64,000 bases of DNA from Gammaproteobacteria bacterium. Lineage in GTDB: Bacteria; Pseudomonadota; Gammaproteobacteria; HK1. Of this stretch, positions 1 to 8,300 are shown one piece after another. The notes under the pieces are model-generated. The model saw only the letters and a program-made list of their open reading frames with translations, searched no databases and was not told the DNA's origin. How positions within the stretch are numbered: position 1 is the stretch's first letter; every line of letters starts with the position of its first letter. Both the position numbers and the translations under genes were made by a program. The DNA lies in the NCBI GenBank assembly GCA_022824305.1, contig JAJEAD010000089.1, forward strand, positions 197,457 to 261,456. The letters run 5' to 3'.

Positions 1-340
1 CCGCGATTTCGTCGAATCCCTCGTCGCGGGCGCTCTTGGCCATGCCCGGATACATGTCGGTGTACTCGTAGGTCTCGCCCGCGATCGCCGCCCGAAGGTT
101 GTCCTCGGTCCCTCCGATCGGGAGGCCGGTCGCCGGATCGCCACTCGCTTCGAGATACTCGAGGTGCCCGTGCGCGTGCCCGGTCTCCCCTTCCGCGGTG
201 GACCGGAACACCGCCGAGACATCGTTGTAACCCTCGACATCGGCCTTCGCGGCGAAGTAGAGATAGCGGCGATTGGCCTGCGACTCGCCTGCAAACGCGT
301 CCTTGAGGTTCTGCTCGGTCTTGCTGCCCTTGATGCTCAT
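1..340 (-). CDS. Rubrerythrin (partial, C-terminus off the window)
   Basis: Non-haem diiron protein of the rubrerythrin/ferritin-like family, a cytoplasmic peroxide or oxidative-stress scavenger. Only the first 113 codons are in the window. The N-terminus begins MSIKGSKTEQNLKDAFAGES and continues with QANRRYLYFAAKAD, the classic first iron-ligand helix (E..Y), then a GETGHAHGHL stretch matching the second helix (E..H). Start is ATG at 340, preceded by a good AAGGAGA Shine-Dalgarno. It is transcribed away from xseB, with an imperfect palindrome resembling a Fur/PerR box about 115 bases upstream. The rubredoxin-like Cys4 site, if present, lies outside the window, so the exact subfamily is not settled. 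Confidence 0.9.
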   Translation of the reverse strand, partial: MSIKGSKTEQNLKDAFAGESQANRRYLYFAAKADVEGYNDVSAVFRSTAEGETGHAHGHLEYLEASGDPATGLPIGGTEDNLRAAIAGETYEYTDMYPGMAKSARDEGFDEIA

Positions 341-655
341 GCTCGTCTCCTTGAATGTACTTTCCGCGAGAAGGCGCCGCCCCTCGCGAGCTGGATTCGG
401 TGCTTTGCCGTTCGGTCGCGCCCGCCCGTCGGGCGGCGTCGAGCCTCGGCGATTAGACCCAGTCTAAAGTGAGCGCGGAAGTTATCCCGGCCCGGAAAGG
501 GTGTCAACCGAGGGCGCTCGCCGGGGGAGAATGCACGTTGATTCGGGGTCGGCGCCTCGGGTAAGTTTCCGGGTCGGGTCCGAGGAGCGCGCTGATTGCC
601 GGTTGCGTTGTGTCGTGGGGGGCGACAGCGCCGGAGGCGCGTGAGATCAGGGAAC
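341..655. other. Divergent intergenic region, rubrerythrin/xseB
   Basis: About 315 bases between the divergent rubrerythrin and xseB genes. Several open frames cross it but none has family resemblance or a convincing ribosome-binding site. The one clear element is a dyad at 453-467, described separately. No other structure was recognised. Confidence 0.6.
453..467. promoter_or_regulatory. Fur/PerR/Irr-like operator upstream of rubrerythrin
   Basis: The 15-mer TTAGACCCAGTCTAA is a 6-3-6 inverted repeat (TTAGAC/GTCTAA), the length and symmetry of Fur-superfamily boxes such as PerR. On the minus strand it reads TTAGACTGGGTCTAA, and the TCTAAT within it also resembles a -10 element, so binding would block transcription of rubrerythrin. 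Which regulator binds is inference; PerR-type control of rubrerythrin is known in other bacteria. Confidence 0.45.
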
Positions 656-907
656 GTGACGGCGCGCAAACGAAAGGCGGTCGATTTCGAACGCTCGCTC
701 GAAGAGCTCGAGAAGCTCGTGGAGCGGATGGAAGAAGGGGAGTTGAGTCTCGAGGACTCGCTCGCCCACTACGAGCGGGGAATCCGTCTCGGGCGTTCGT
801 GCGAGCGGGCTCTGGACGAGGCGGAGCAGCGCATTCAGGTTCTGACGGAAAAGGACGGGCAATCGGAGCTCACACTCTTCGAGGCGGATGACGACGACGT
901 CGAGTGA
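656..907 (+). CDS. xseB: Exodeoxyribonuclease VII small subunit
   Basis: XseB packs against XseA in the exonuclease VII complex that degrades single-stranded DNA in both directions. The 83-residue protein has the full-length family pattern: [20 protein letters not shown], then [14 protein letters not shown] and a helical tail [11 protein letters not shown], ending in an acidic DDDD segment. GTG at 656 is preferred because it gives the family length and has AGGGA just upstream; a TTG at 596 would add 20 basic residues with no family match. It overlaps ispA by 20 bases, the usual xseB-ispA pairing in Proteobacteria. XseA is not in this window. Confidence 0.93.
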   Translation: MTARKRKAVDFERSLEELEKLVERMEEGELSLEDSLAHYERGIRLGRSCERALDEAEQRIQVLTEKDGQSELTLFEADDDDVE

Positions 908-1814
908 TCACGCGAACGTGCGTGCCGCAGAGCTCAGCAAGCGCAGCGCCGAGTACCGCAGGCGTGTGAACCACGCGCTCGCGGAGCGCTTGCCGGACCT
1001 CCGGGAGCCGCCGCAGCGCCTGCACGAAGCGATGCGCTATGCGGTGCTCGGCGGCGGCAAGCGGGTACGGGCCATCATGGTGTACGCGGCCGCCGACGCC
1101 GCGGGGTGTCCGCAGGTGAATCCGGACGCCGCCGCATGCGCGGTGGAGCTCGTTCATTCGTACTCACTGGTCCATGACGACCTCCCGACCATGGACGACG
1201 ACGACTTGCGCCGGGGCCGGCCCACTTGTCACCGCGCCTTCGACGAAGCCACCGCGCTGCTCGCGGGCGACGCGCTCCAGACCCTTGCCTTCGAAGTCCT
1301 CTCGTCCGACCCGAGCCTCGGAATCGCGACGGAGCTCCGCTGCCGCATGCTGGAAGTGCTCTCCCGTGCGATCGGGTCGCAGGGCATGGCGGGAGGCCAG
1401 GCGATCGACCTCGCCGCAACGGGCCGGTCTCTCACCCTGGAAGAGCTCGAAGGGATGCACCTGCGCAAGACGGGCGCGCTCATTCGCGCCAGCGTCCGGC
1501 TCGGCGCCCTGTGCGCGTCCGCCGACGAGGAGGCGCTCGAGAGACTCGACGCGTACGCGCGCTGCGTGGGGCTCGCCTTCCAGATTCAGGACGATGTCCT
1601 CGACGTCGAGGGCGAGACTGCCGTTCTCGGCAAGGCGGCGGGCGCCGACTCCGCGCTGGGCAAGCCCACCTACCCCTCCGTGCTCGGATTGGCCGAGTCC
1701 CGCAGAAGGGCTCTTTCCCTTCACGAGCGCGCCCTCGCCCGCCTGTCCGGCTTCGGCGCGTCCGCGGACACCCTGCGCATGCTCTCGGAGTACGTGGTGA
1801 CCAGGAAGCGTTGA
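888..1814 (+). CDS. ispA: Polyprenyl synthetase, farnesyl diphosphate synthase type
   Basis: Condenses IPP with DMAPP and GPP to make farnesyl diphosphate for quinone, undecaprenyl and hopanoid routes; cytoplasmic, Mg-dependent. The 308 residues carry GGGKRVRAI near the N-terminus, the first Asp-rich motif in [19 protein letters not shown], and the second in [15 protein letters not shown], plus the KPTYPSVLG segment. Length and motifs fit bacterial FPP synthase; geranylgeranyl synthase is a close alternative. Translationally coupled to xseB by overlap. In many Proteobacteria dxs follows; here folE2 comes next, so the usual xseB-ispA-dxs cluster is broken. Confidence 0.92.
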   Translation: MTTTSSDHANVRAAELSKRSAEYRRRVNHALAERLPDLREPPQRLHEAMRYAVLGGGKRVRAIMVYAAADAAGCPQVNPDAAACAVELVHSYSLVHDDLPTMDDDDLRRGRPTCHRAFDEATALLAGDALQTLAFEVLSSDPSLGIATELRCRMLEVLSRAIGSQGMAGGQAIDLAATGRSLTLEELEGMHLRKTGALIRASVRLGALCASADEEALERLDAYARCVGLAFQIQDDVLDVEGETAVLGKAAGADSALGKPTYPSVLGLAESRRRALSLHERALARLSGFGASADTLRMLSEYVVTRKR

Positions 1815-1887
1815 GGAATTGGACGAGCGTACGCGAATCCGCTTAGAGTCTTGCGCCTCGGAGACCGCCACTTCCCGGGGCAGCCAG

Positions 1888-2712
1888 ATGAATCGAGCAT
1901 TCCAACCGGACGAGCCGGCCGCAAGCCGGATCGCCGACATCCAGGGCAGCCCCGACGAGCGCCGGATACCGATAGACAAGGTGGGCATCAAGGGGATCCG
2001 CCACCCGGTGCGGGTGCGGGACCGCTCGCAGGGCGATCAGCATACCGTCGCCAGCTTCGACATGTACGTGAACCTTCCCCACAGCTTCAAGGGAACGCAC
2101 ATGTCGAGATTCGTGGAGGTCCTGAACCGCCACGAGTACGAAATCACCGTGGAGTCATTTCGGAAGATGCTGACCGAGATGGCGCAGGCGCTCGACGCCG
2201 AGTCCGGATACGTGGAGATGCGCTTTCCGTACTTCGTGAGAAAGGCGGCGCCGGTCACCGGCGTGGAGAGCCTGATGGACTACCAGGTGACGCTGACCGG
2301 TGAGGTCGTGGAAGGAAGCACCGCGATCCGGGTCACGGTGCGGGTGCCGGTTACGAGCCTGTGTCCCTGCTCGAAGGAGATCTCCGATTACGGAGCGCAC
2401 AACCAGCGCTCCGAGGTGACCGTATCGGTGACCACGCGCGACTTCATCTGGATCGAAGAGCTCATCGAGATGGTGGAGGAGCAGGCGTCCTGTGAACTGT
2501 ACGGCCTGCTCAAGCGTCCCGACGAGAAATACGTGACCGAGCGTGCGTACGACAATCCGAAGTTCGTCGAAGACATGGTGAGGGACGTGGCGAACGCGCT
2601 GAACCGGGAGGACCGCGTGACCGGCTACGTGGTCGAGGCGGAGAACTTCGAGTCCATTCACAACCATTCGGCCTACGCCCGCGTGGAGCAGGACAAGGGG
2701 TTGTCGGTCTGA
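1888..2712 (+). CDS. folE2: GTP cyclohydrolase I type 2 (FolE2/GCYH-IB)
   Basis: Converts GTP to 7,8-dihydroneopterin triphosphate, the first step of folate and, in many bacteria, queuosine synthesis. It is the metal-flexible alternative to FolE and is often used when zinc is scarce. Seen: [20 protein letters not shown], the zinc-site segment [19 protein letters not shown] (Cys159/Cys161 region and His171), and the C-terminal [14 protein letters not shown] at 1888 gives 274 residues, normal for the family; a TTG at 1819 would add 23 residues without similarity. It lies 73 bases after ispA on the same strand. No Zur-like box was recognised upstream. Confidence 0.94.
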   Translation: MNRAFQPDEPAASRIADIQGSPDERRIPIDKVGIKGIRHPVRVRDRSQGDQHTVASFDMYVNLPHSFKGTHMSRFVEVLNRHEYEITVESFRKMLTEMAQALDAESGYVEMRFPYFVRKAAPVTGVESLMDYQVTLTGEVVEGSTAIRVTVRVPVTSLCPCSKEISDYGAHNQRSEVTVSVTTRDFIWIEELIEMVEEQASCELYGLLKRPDEKYVTERAYDNPKFVEDMVRDVANALNREDRVTGYVVEAENFESIHNHSAYARVEQDKGLSV

Positions 2713-2867
2713 CTCGAGCCCCCGACCGCGTTTCCCGGCGGGGCGACGGGATCTCCCGAAGCGTGATGTTGGGGACGGCGCTTGCGAACCCTGCTAGGAT
2801 TTCCTCCGGCAAGGACGCTCGAGACACTGCTCGCCGGGGACGGCATCACCACGCGAGGCTATCCGAA

Positions 2868-3611
2868 ATGACCCGCTTGCGTGCCCCCACGCCGTTCAAC
2901 GCCGGCCTGCGCGCTATCGTTCTCTGCGTACTCGCATTGAGTCTCCCGGGGTGTGCGACCACCGGACCGGACCACGATCCCTACGAGTCCATGAACCGTA
3001 GCGTGTACGCCTTCAACAAGGCTCTGGACGACGTGGCGATCAGGCCCGCCGCCACTCTCTACGAGGCGATCACCCCCCGCTTCGTCAGCCAGGCGGTCAC
3101 CAACTTCTTCGGCAATCTTCGGGACATCCAGAGCGTCTTCTACGACTTGCTTCAGGGCAAGGTCCCCATGGCCTTCGGGGGTGTGGCGCGCGTGGCCGTC
3201 AACTCGACGATCGGACTCGCGGGAATGATCGATGTCGGCTCGGAGATGGGGCTCGAGAAGCGCAACGAGGACTTCGGCCAGACGATGGGCGTGTGGGGCA
3301 TGGACTCCGGTCCCTACCTCGTGCTCCCCTTCCTGGGTCCGAGCAGCGTGCGGGACGCTTTCGGCAAGGGGGTGGACATCGTTTCCGATCCCCTGTGGCT
3401 CTTCGGGCTCGGCGACTGGGAGTACGCGGCGATCGGAATGCGCGTGGTCGACGATCGGGCTGGCCTCCTGCGCGCGGATCAAATTCTGGGCACCGCGGCT
3501 ATCGATGAGTACACCTACGTGAGGGACGCCTATCTGCAGCGCCGCCTGAGCCAGGTTCACGACGGCGACCCGCCGCCCGGAGCAGACGCCGAATTGTCCC
3601 CGGAGGAATGA
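2868..3611 (+). CDS. mlaA: MlaA/VacJ outer-membrane lipoprotein
   Basis: MlaA sits in the outer membrane with porins and removes mislocalised phospholipids from the outer leaflet, passing them to MlaC. The protein starts MTRLRAPTPFNAGLRAIVL, has a lipobox ending LSLPGC (Cys29), and the family core YESMNRSVYAFNKALDD, FFGNLRDIQSVFYDLLQGK, NSTIGLAGMIDVGSEMGL and GPYLVLPFLGPSS. Start ATG 2868 places the lipoprotein signal correctly; an ATG at 2763 would put 35 extra residues before it. 247 residues is typical. The other mla genes are not nearby. Convergent with mazG. Confidence 0.95.
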   Translation: MTRLRAPTPFNAGLRAIVLCVLALSLPGCATTGPDHDPYESMNRSVYAFNKALDDVAIRPAATLYEAITPRFVSQAVTNFFGNLRDIQSVFYDLLQGKVPMAFGGVARVAVNSTIGLAGMIDVGSEMGLEKRNEDFGQTMGVWGMDSGPYLVLPFLGPSSVRDAFGKGVDIVSDPLWLFGLGDWEYAAIGMRVVDDRAGLLRADQILGTAAIDEYTYVRDAYLQRRLSQVHDGDPPPGADAELSPEE

Positions 3612-3660
3612 GCGTCGACTCCGCTTCCCCCGTCGGAAGCGTGCCTCCCGCCTCTCCCCT

Positions 3661-4443
3661 TCAGTCGGAGCGCTCCTCCGCCTTGGCCTTCTGCCAGTAG
3701 CGCTCGAGCTCGTCCCGAGCGCAGTCTCCGAGGCGCCTGCCTTCCGCCTCCGCCGCCGATTCCATTTCGCGGAAGCGTCTTTCGAACTTGAGGTTGGTCC
3801 GGCGCAGCGCCTCGTCGGCGTCGACTTCCAGGTGCCGCGCGGCGTTGATGCACGTGAAGAGCAGATCGCCCAGCTCCTCTTCGACCTTCTCCCGGCCGAC
3901 TGCTCCCCGCAGGGCCAGGGCCAGCTCGCCCACCTCCTCACTCAGCTTGGGCAGGACTTCCCGGGCCGAGTCCCAGTCGAATCCCACCGCCGCCGCCCGG
4001 CGCTGGAGCTTGCGAGCCCTGACGGTGGGGGCCAGGCCCTTCGGGACGGCATCCATGGCGCTGCTGCCGGCCGGTCGCTCCGCCGCCTTGAGCGACTCCC
4101 AGGCCCGGGTCTGCGCTCGCGCATCGGCCACCGTCGAGTCGCCGAAGACGTGCGGGTGGCGCCGGATCATCTTCGCGACGATGGCGGCGATGACGTCCCC
4201 GAGCCCGAAGCGCCCGGCTTCCTCGCCCATGCGTGCGTAGAAGACGATCTGAAAGAGCAGATCTCCCAGCTCGTCGACCAGCGCGGAGTCGTCCCGCCGC
4301 GCAATCGCGTCCGCCACTTCGTGCGCTTCCTCGATGGTGTGCGGAACGATGGTGTCGAAGGTCTGCTCCAGGTCCCAGGGGCAGCCCCGTTCCGGGTCCC
4401 GCAGTCTGGCCATCACGCGTTGCAGCTCGTCGATCGTGCTCAC
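3661..4443 (-). CDS. mazG: Nucleoside triphosphate pyrophosphohydrolase MazG
   Basis: House-cleaning hydrolase that cleaves NTPs and dNTPs to the monophosphates; cytoplasmic. The 260 residues hold two MazG repeats: RLRDPERGCPWDLEQTF with TIEEAHEVADAIAR and DELGDLLFQIVFYARM in the first, and LSEEVGELALAL with EELGDLLFTCINAARH in the second (EExxE and ExxD metal-binding patterns). GTG at 4443 is chosen because it precedes the STIDELQRVMARL start typical of the family and has a GGAAGG site upstream; the frame stays open for 146 further codons without similarity. Convergent with mlaA. Confidence 0.92.
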   Translation of the reverse strand: MSTIDELQRVMARLRDPERGCPWDLEQTFDTIVPHTIEEAHEVADAIARRDDSALVDELGDLLFQIVFYARMGEEAGRFGLGDVIAAIVAKMIRRHPHVFGDSTVADARAQTRAWESLKAAERPAGSSAMDAVPKGLAPTVRARKLQRRAAAVGFDWDSAREVLPKLSEEVGELALALRGAVGREKVEEELGDLLFTCINAARHLEVDADEALRRTNLKFERRFREMESAAEAEGRRLGDCARDELERYWQKAKAEERSD

Positions 4444-4941
4444 CGGCGCCTTCCGGAGGTCGAGTCCTGAGAGGAGCGGGAATTCTAGCCGCCCTGGTTC
4501 ACCGAATTTCGTCACGAGGGCGCCGAGATCCCGTGATAGTGGACGCACGCTTGGGAGAGGCGCTGAAGTGGCAGCCGACACTACGTCGAAGCGCCCCGAG
4601 CGAGTACGGCCCGCTACCGCGAGCAGATTCGGCGTCCACTGCAGGAAGTCGGGGAAACAGGGCGGCAAGCGGCGGCGAAGCGGATTGGGGGCAACCGGGA
4701 CCAACCATGCACCGGGCGTCGGGGCGGCCATTCGGCCCGGGCGAGAAGCCGCCTTGCCGAGCCATTCGCGCCCTGGCATCGACGCGTCGACACTCCTCAA
4801 TGTATGCTCGTTTCCGGCCCGGCGTGGACCAGGAGCGTGCCGCCCGCGCGCGGCGAGACTCCGGATAAGGCGGAACTCCATCGGAGTCGGAGCACACCTC
4901 GTACCGGGTCGCGCTCAGCCCGAATCTCGAGGAGGAACGCG

Positions 4942-6051
4942 ATGTCAGGACCCGCCATGTCGCGCCGCGCCGCGCTCGCGGCGGCTCTGCTGGGCTTGCT
5001 GCTGGCTGCTCCGGCTTCGAGCCATGAAGATCTGACCGTGGTCAACTGGGGCGGAGCGGCCGCCCGCGCGCACATGCTGGCCCTGGTGCGCCCCTTCGAG
5101 GAACGCTACGGCCTCACCGTGAACATGGAGCACTACGGGGGCGATCTCGACGACATTCGAGACCAGGTCGAAGCGGCCAACGTCAAGTGGGACGTGGTGG
5201 ACTTCGAGTACTCCGACCTCATCACCCTGTGCGATGAGGGATACCTGGAACCCATCGACCACCGCACCCTCCCTCCCGGTGACGACGGGACGCCGGCGTC
5301 GGAGGACTTCATCGACGGAGCTCTGCGCGACTGCGCGGTGGGCAGCATCGTCTGGGCGACGGTGTACGCCTACAGCAGGACCGCATTTCCCGAAAACCCG
5401 CCGAGCACCATCGGGGACTTCTTCGATTCGCGGAGCTATCCGGGAAAGCGCGGGCTGCGTCGCGACCCCCGCGGTGCGCTGGAGTGGGCACTGATGGCCG
5501 ACGGCGTCGTCCCCGACGACGTGTATCCGACCCTTGCGCAGCCGGAAGGGGTCGATCGTGCATTCGACGTGCTCGACGAGATCAGGAATGACCTCGTCTG
5601 GTGGAGCAGCGGCCCGCAACCCGCCCGAATGCTCCAGGAAGGAGAGGTCGTCATGTCGGCGGCATGGAACGGTCGACTCTTTCGCCCGATGACGGAATGG
5701 AAGCACCCCATCGACATCGTCTGGGACGGACAGCTCTGGGAAATCGAGCTCTGGGGCATCGTCAGGGGCACCCGCCATCTCGCCAACGCGCTCGAGTTCG
5801 TGCGCTTCGCCACCGATACCCGGCGCCTCGCCGACTCCACTCGCTACATCTCCTACGGACCGGTGCGGGCTTCCGCCAACGCCATGGTTTCCGCGGACAT
5901 GCGGCCTCACCTGCCGACGACGCCCGAGAACATGAACAACGCGTTGCGCTACGACTCGGTATGGTGGTCGGAACACCACGAGGCGATGAAGCTTCGTTTC
6001 GAGTCCTGGCTGGCGTCGGGTGGGGAAGCCACCGAGAAGGCCCGTTTCTGA
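4942..6051 (+). CDS. Periplasmic ABC solute-binding protein, PotD-like
   Basis: Extracellular solute-binding protein of the spermidine/putrescine (PotD/PotF) type. A signal peptide (about residues 1-27, RRAALAAALLGLLLAAPASS) is followed by LTVVNWGGAAARAHM and, later, WATVYAYSRTAF, SYPGKRGLRRDP, VVMSAAWNGRLF and LPTTPENMNNALRYDS. ATG 4942 is set by a GGAGGA site 7 bases upstream. 369 residues is normal. A paralogue lies at 40572-41630, sharing the YPGKR, SAWNGR and LPTxPENM blocks. No permease or ATPase adjoins it; the PotABC set at 32921-36203 is a possible partner. Substrate is inferred only as a polyamine- or betaine-like cation. Confidence 0.88.
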   Translation: MSGPAMSRRAALAAALLGLLLAAPASSHEDLTVVNWGGAAARAHMLALVRPFEERYGLTVNMEHYGGDLDDIRDQVEAANVKWDVVDFEYSDLITLCDEGYLEPIDHRTLPPGDDGTPASEDFIDGALRDCAVGSIVWATVYAYSRTAFPENPPSTIGDFFDSRSYPGKRGLRRDPRGALEWALMADGVVPDDVYPTLAQPEGVDRAFDVLDEIRNDLVWWSSGPQPARMLQEGEVVMSAAWNGRLFRPMTEWKHPIDIVWDGQLWEIELWGIVRGTRHLANALEFVRFATDTRRLADSTRYISYGPVRASANAMVSADMRPHLPTTPENMNNALRYDSVWWSEHHEAMKLRFESWLASGGEATEKARF

Positions 6052-6153
6052 GGGCCGAGTCTCGGGTTCTTCGGCCACATCGGAACTTCACACGAAGCAT
6101 CGGGGAAGTTCGCGTACCGGTACCCGGTTCCTACGGGTCAGGGAGGCAGGCAG

Positions 6154-7788
6154 ATGCAGGGTCCCAAGATTGACAAGGTGATCTTCTGGGTGGCGTTGAT
6201 CGTCATCCTGTGTTTCTCCGTTCCGCTGGTGCTCTTCCCGGCGGAAGGCAGGGTGGTGCTGAACAAGGCACTGGGCTGGACCACGAAGACGCTGGGCTGG
6301 GGTTATCTGTGGTTCACGATCGGGGCGTTCGGAGTGCTCCTGTACTACGCGCTCGGCAAGTTCGGCAACGTGCGTTTCGGCGGTCCGGACGCGAGGCCCG
6401 AGTTTTCCCTTCCGAGCTGGGTGGCGATGCTGTTCTGCGCCGGCATCGGGGCGAGCGTGATGTACTGGGGCACAATCGAGTGGGCGTACTACTACTCGGG
6501 ACCTCCCTTCGGGATCGAGCCCAAGTCCAGGGAGGCCACGGAGTGGGCGGCGACGTACGGCCTCTTCCACTGGGGGTTCACGGCATGGGCGGTCTACTGC
6601 ATTCCCACTCTGCCGCTGGCCTATCTCTACTGGAACCGCAAGCGTCCGGTCCTGCGCCTCTCCGCCGCCTGTGCCGGCGTCATAGGCGAGCGCGCGGCCA
6701 GGGGGATCCCCGGCAAGATCATCGACGTGCTGTTCATGTTCGGCCTCATCGGCGGAGTCGGCACTTCCATCGGCCTGGGGACTCCGATGCTGTCGGCCGG
6801 GCTCGCGGAGCTCTTCGGCCTGGAGCGCACCTTCATGCTGGACGTGCTGGTCATCGCGATCTGGGGCGCCATTTTCGGCTTCAGCGTGTATTCCGGCCTC
6901 CAGAAAGGCATCAAGGTCCTGAGCGACATCAATCTCTGGCTCATCGTCTTCGTGCTCGCGTTCACGTTCCTCTTCGGCCCCACCATCTTCATTCTGGACA
7001 CCTTCACCAACAGCGTGGGGCTGCTGATCCAGAACTTCGTTGAAATGAGCTTTTACGTCGATCCGATCTCGAAGGGCGAGCACTTCATCGCCGCGGCGGC
7101 GGAAGGCAAGTCCTACGTCGATTCCGGAGGCACCTTCCCCGAGTGGTGGACCATCTTCTACTGGGCATGGTGGATCGCATACGCCCCCTTCATGGGCCTG
7201 TTCGTGGCCCGAATCTCGCGCGGGCGCACCATCCGCGAGCTCATAGCGGCGGAGATCGTCGGCGGATCGCTCGGTTGCTGGGTGTTCTTCGCGATTCTCG
7301 GCAACACCAGCATGTTCTTTCAGCTCGAAGGCACGCTCGACATGAGCGCGATGGTCGCGGACGGCCAGGCGCCGGAAGCGATAATCGCCACGATCGTCGC
7401 CATCGGCGATCGGGTGCTGCCCTTCGGCGTTCCCCTTCTCATCGTGTTCGTGGTGCTCGCCTTCATCTTCGGGGCGACCACCATGGACTCCTCGGCCTAC
7501 ACCCTTTCCTCGGTGGCGACCGAAGAGCAGACGGAGTCGTCGGAACCCGCGCGCTGGCACCGTTTCTTCTGGGCCATTGCGCTCGCGGCGGTTTCGTTGT
7601 CCTTGATGTTTGCAGGGGGCAAGGACAGTCTCAAGGCGCTGCAGGCGGCTTCGGTGGTGGTGGCGTTGCCGCTGATGGTGGTGCTGGTCATCATGACCGC
7701 TTCGTTCATGAAGTGGCTCAAGGAAGACTATCCGGCGGCGGGAGAGACCAGGATTTCGGTTGCGTCGAGCCCTCCTCGCCGCGATTGA
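6154..7788 (+). CDS. BCCT family transporter (betaine/carnitine/choline)
   Basis: Secondary transporter of quaternary ammonium compounds in the inner membrane. The 544 residues contain about 12 membrane segments and the family signature in TM8, FYWAWWIAYAPFMGLFVARI followed by SRGRTIREL (around residues 332-358), plus GIGASVMYWGTIEWAYYY near residue 100. The Trp-rich aromatic box for a trimethylammonium group is therefore present. Start ATG 6154 has GGGAGG upstream. It follows a PotD-like gene by 102 bases and precedes hsp20 and a Rieske oxygenase on the same strand, suggesting import of a compound that the oxygenase then demethylates or cleaves; this link is inference. A role in osmoprotection is the alternative. 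Confidence 0.95.
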   Translation: MQGPKIDKVIFWVALIVILCFSVPLVLFPAEGRVVLNKALGWTTKTLGWGYLWFTIGAFGVLLYYALGKFGNVRFGGPDARPEFSLPSWVAMLFCAGIGASVMYWGTIEWAYYYSGPPFGIEPKSREATEWAATYGLFHWGFTAWAVYCIPTLPLAYLYWNRKRPVLRLSAACAGVIGERAARGIPGKIIDVLFMFGLIGGVGTSIGLGTPMLSAGLAELFGLERTFMLDVLVIAIWGAIFGFSVYSGLQKGIKVLSDINLWLIVFVLAFTFLFGPTIFILDTFTNSVGLLIQNFVEMSFYVDPISKGEHFIAAAAEGKSYVDSGGTFPEWWTIFYWAWWIAYAPFMGLFVARISRGRTIRELIAAEIVGGSLGCWVFFAILGNTSMFFQLEGTLDMSAMVADGQAPEAIIATIVAIGDRVLPFGVPLLIVFVVLAFIFGATTMDSSAYTLSSVATEEQTESSEPARWHRFFWAIALAAVSLSLMFAGGKDSLKALQAASVVVALPLMVVLVIMTASFMKWLKEDYPAAGETRISVASSPPRRD

Positions 7789-7841
7789 CGCTCTGGCCCC
7801 TTCCAACCCACGTCAACAGCGATTCTCGAGAGGTAGACAAC

Positions 7842-8288
7842 ATGGCCGATCGCATCATTCCGCCCTTCGGCGGATTCGTCGTCTATCCGGACGAGGGCGG
7901 CAACATCTTCGAGCGCATGTTCGGCGGGTCGCGCCAGGCCGCTTCCTCGGAGGAGCCGAGCGCAATGACGCCGCTCGTCGACATCTACGAGGATGATGAC
8001 GCGGTAACCGTGACCACCGACCTTCCCGGCGTACGGAGAGAGGACGTTCACGTCTCCTACACCGATGGCGCCATCACCATCAATGCCGAGGTGCACCGGC
8101 CGCAACGGCAGGGAGGCCACTGGATCAAGCACGAGCGACGGGTCGGCACTTACGTTCGCACGCTGCACATGAGCGGCAGCGTGGATCCCAGCAACATATC
8201 GGCGAGCATGAACGACGGCGTCCTGGAGCTGACGATAACGAAACCGAAGAAGTCGGAATCCAGGAAGATCGACATCGCCGTTCAGTAG
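7842..8288 (+). CDS. Hsp20/alpha-crystallin small heat-shock protein
   Basis: ATP-independent holdase chaperone. The 148-residue protein has a short N-terminal arm, an alpha-crystallin domain starting TPLVDIYEDDDAVTVTTDLPG, the GVRREDVHVSYTDGAITI strand pair and the conserved SMNDGVLELTITKP (A-x-x-x-n-GVL motif), with a charged tail. GAGAGG sits before ATG 7842. It lies 53 bases after the BCCT gene and 12 before the Rieske oxygenase, an odd place for a heat-shock gene; no sigma-32 promoter was recognised directly upstream, so it may be read through from the transporter. Confidence 0.93.
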   Translation: MADRIIPPFGGFVVYPDEGGNIFERMFGGSRQAASSEEPSAMTPLVDIYEDDDAVTVTTDLPGVRREDVHVSYTDGAITINAEVHRPQRQGGHWIKHERRVGTYVRTLHMSGSVDPSNISASMNDGVLELTITKPKKSESRKIDIAVQ

Positions 8289-8300
8289 GAGCCGGCGTAC

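Noticed and set aside
6088..7806. A 572-codon open frame on the minus strand opposite the BCCT gene
   Set aside because: It is the antisense shadow of a clear transporter; the translation is rich in His, Arg, Asp and Gln with no domain, as expected from high GC.
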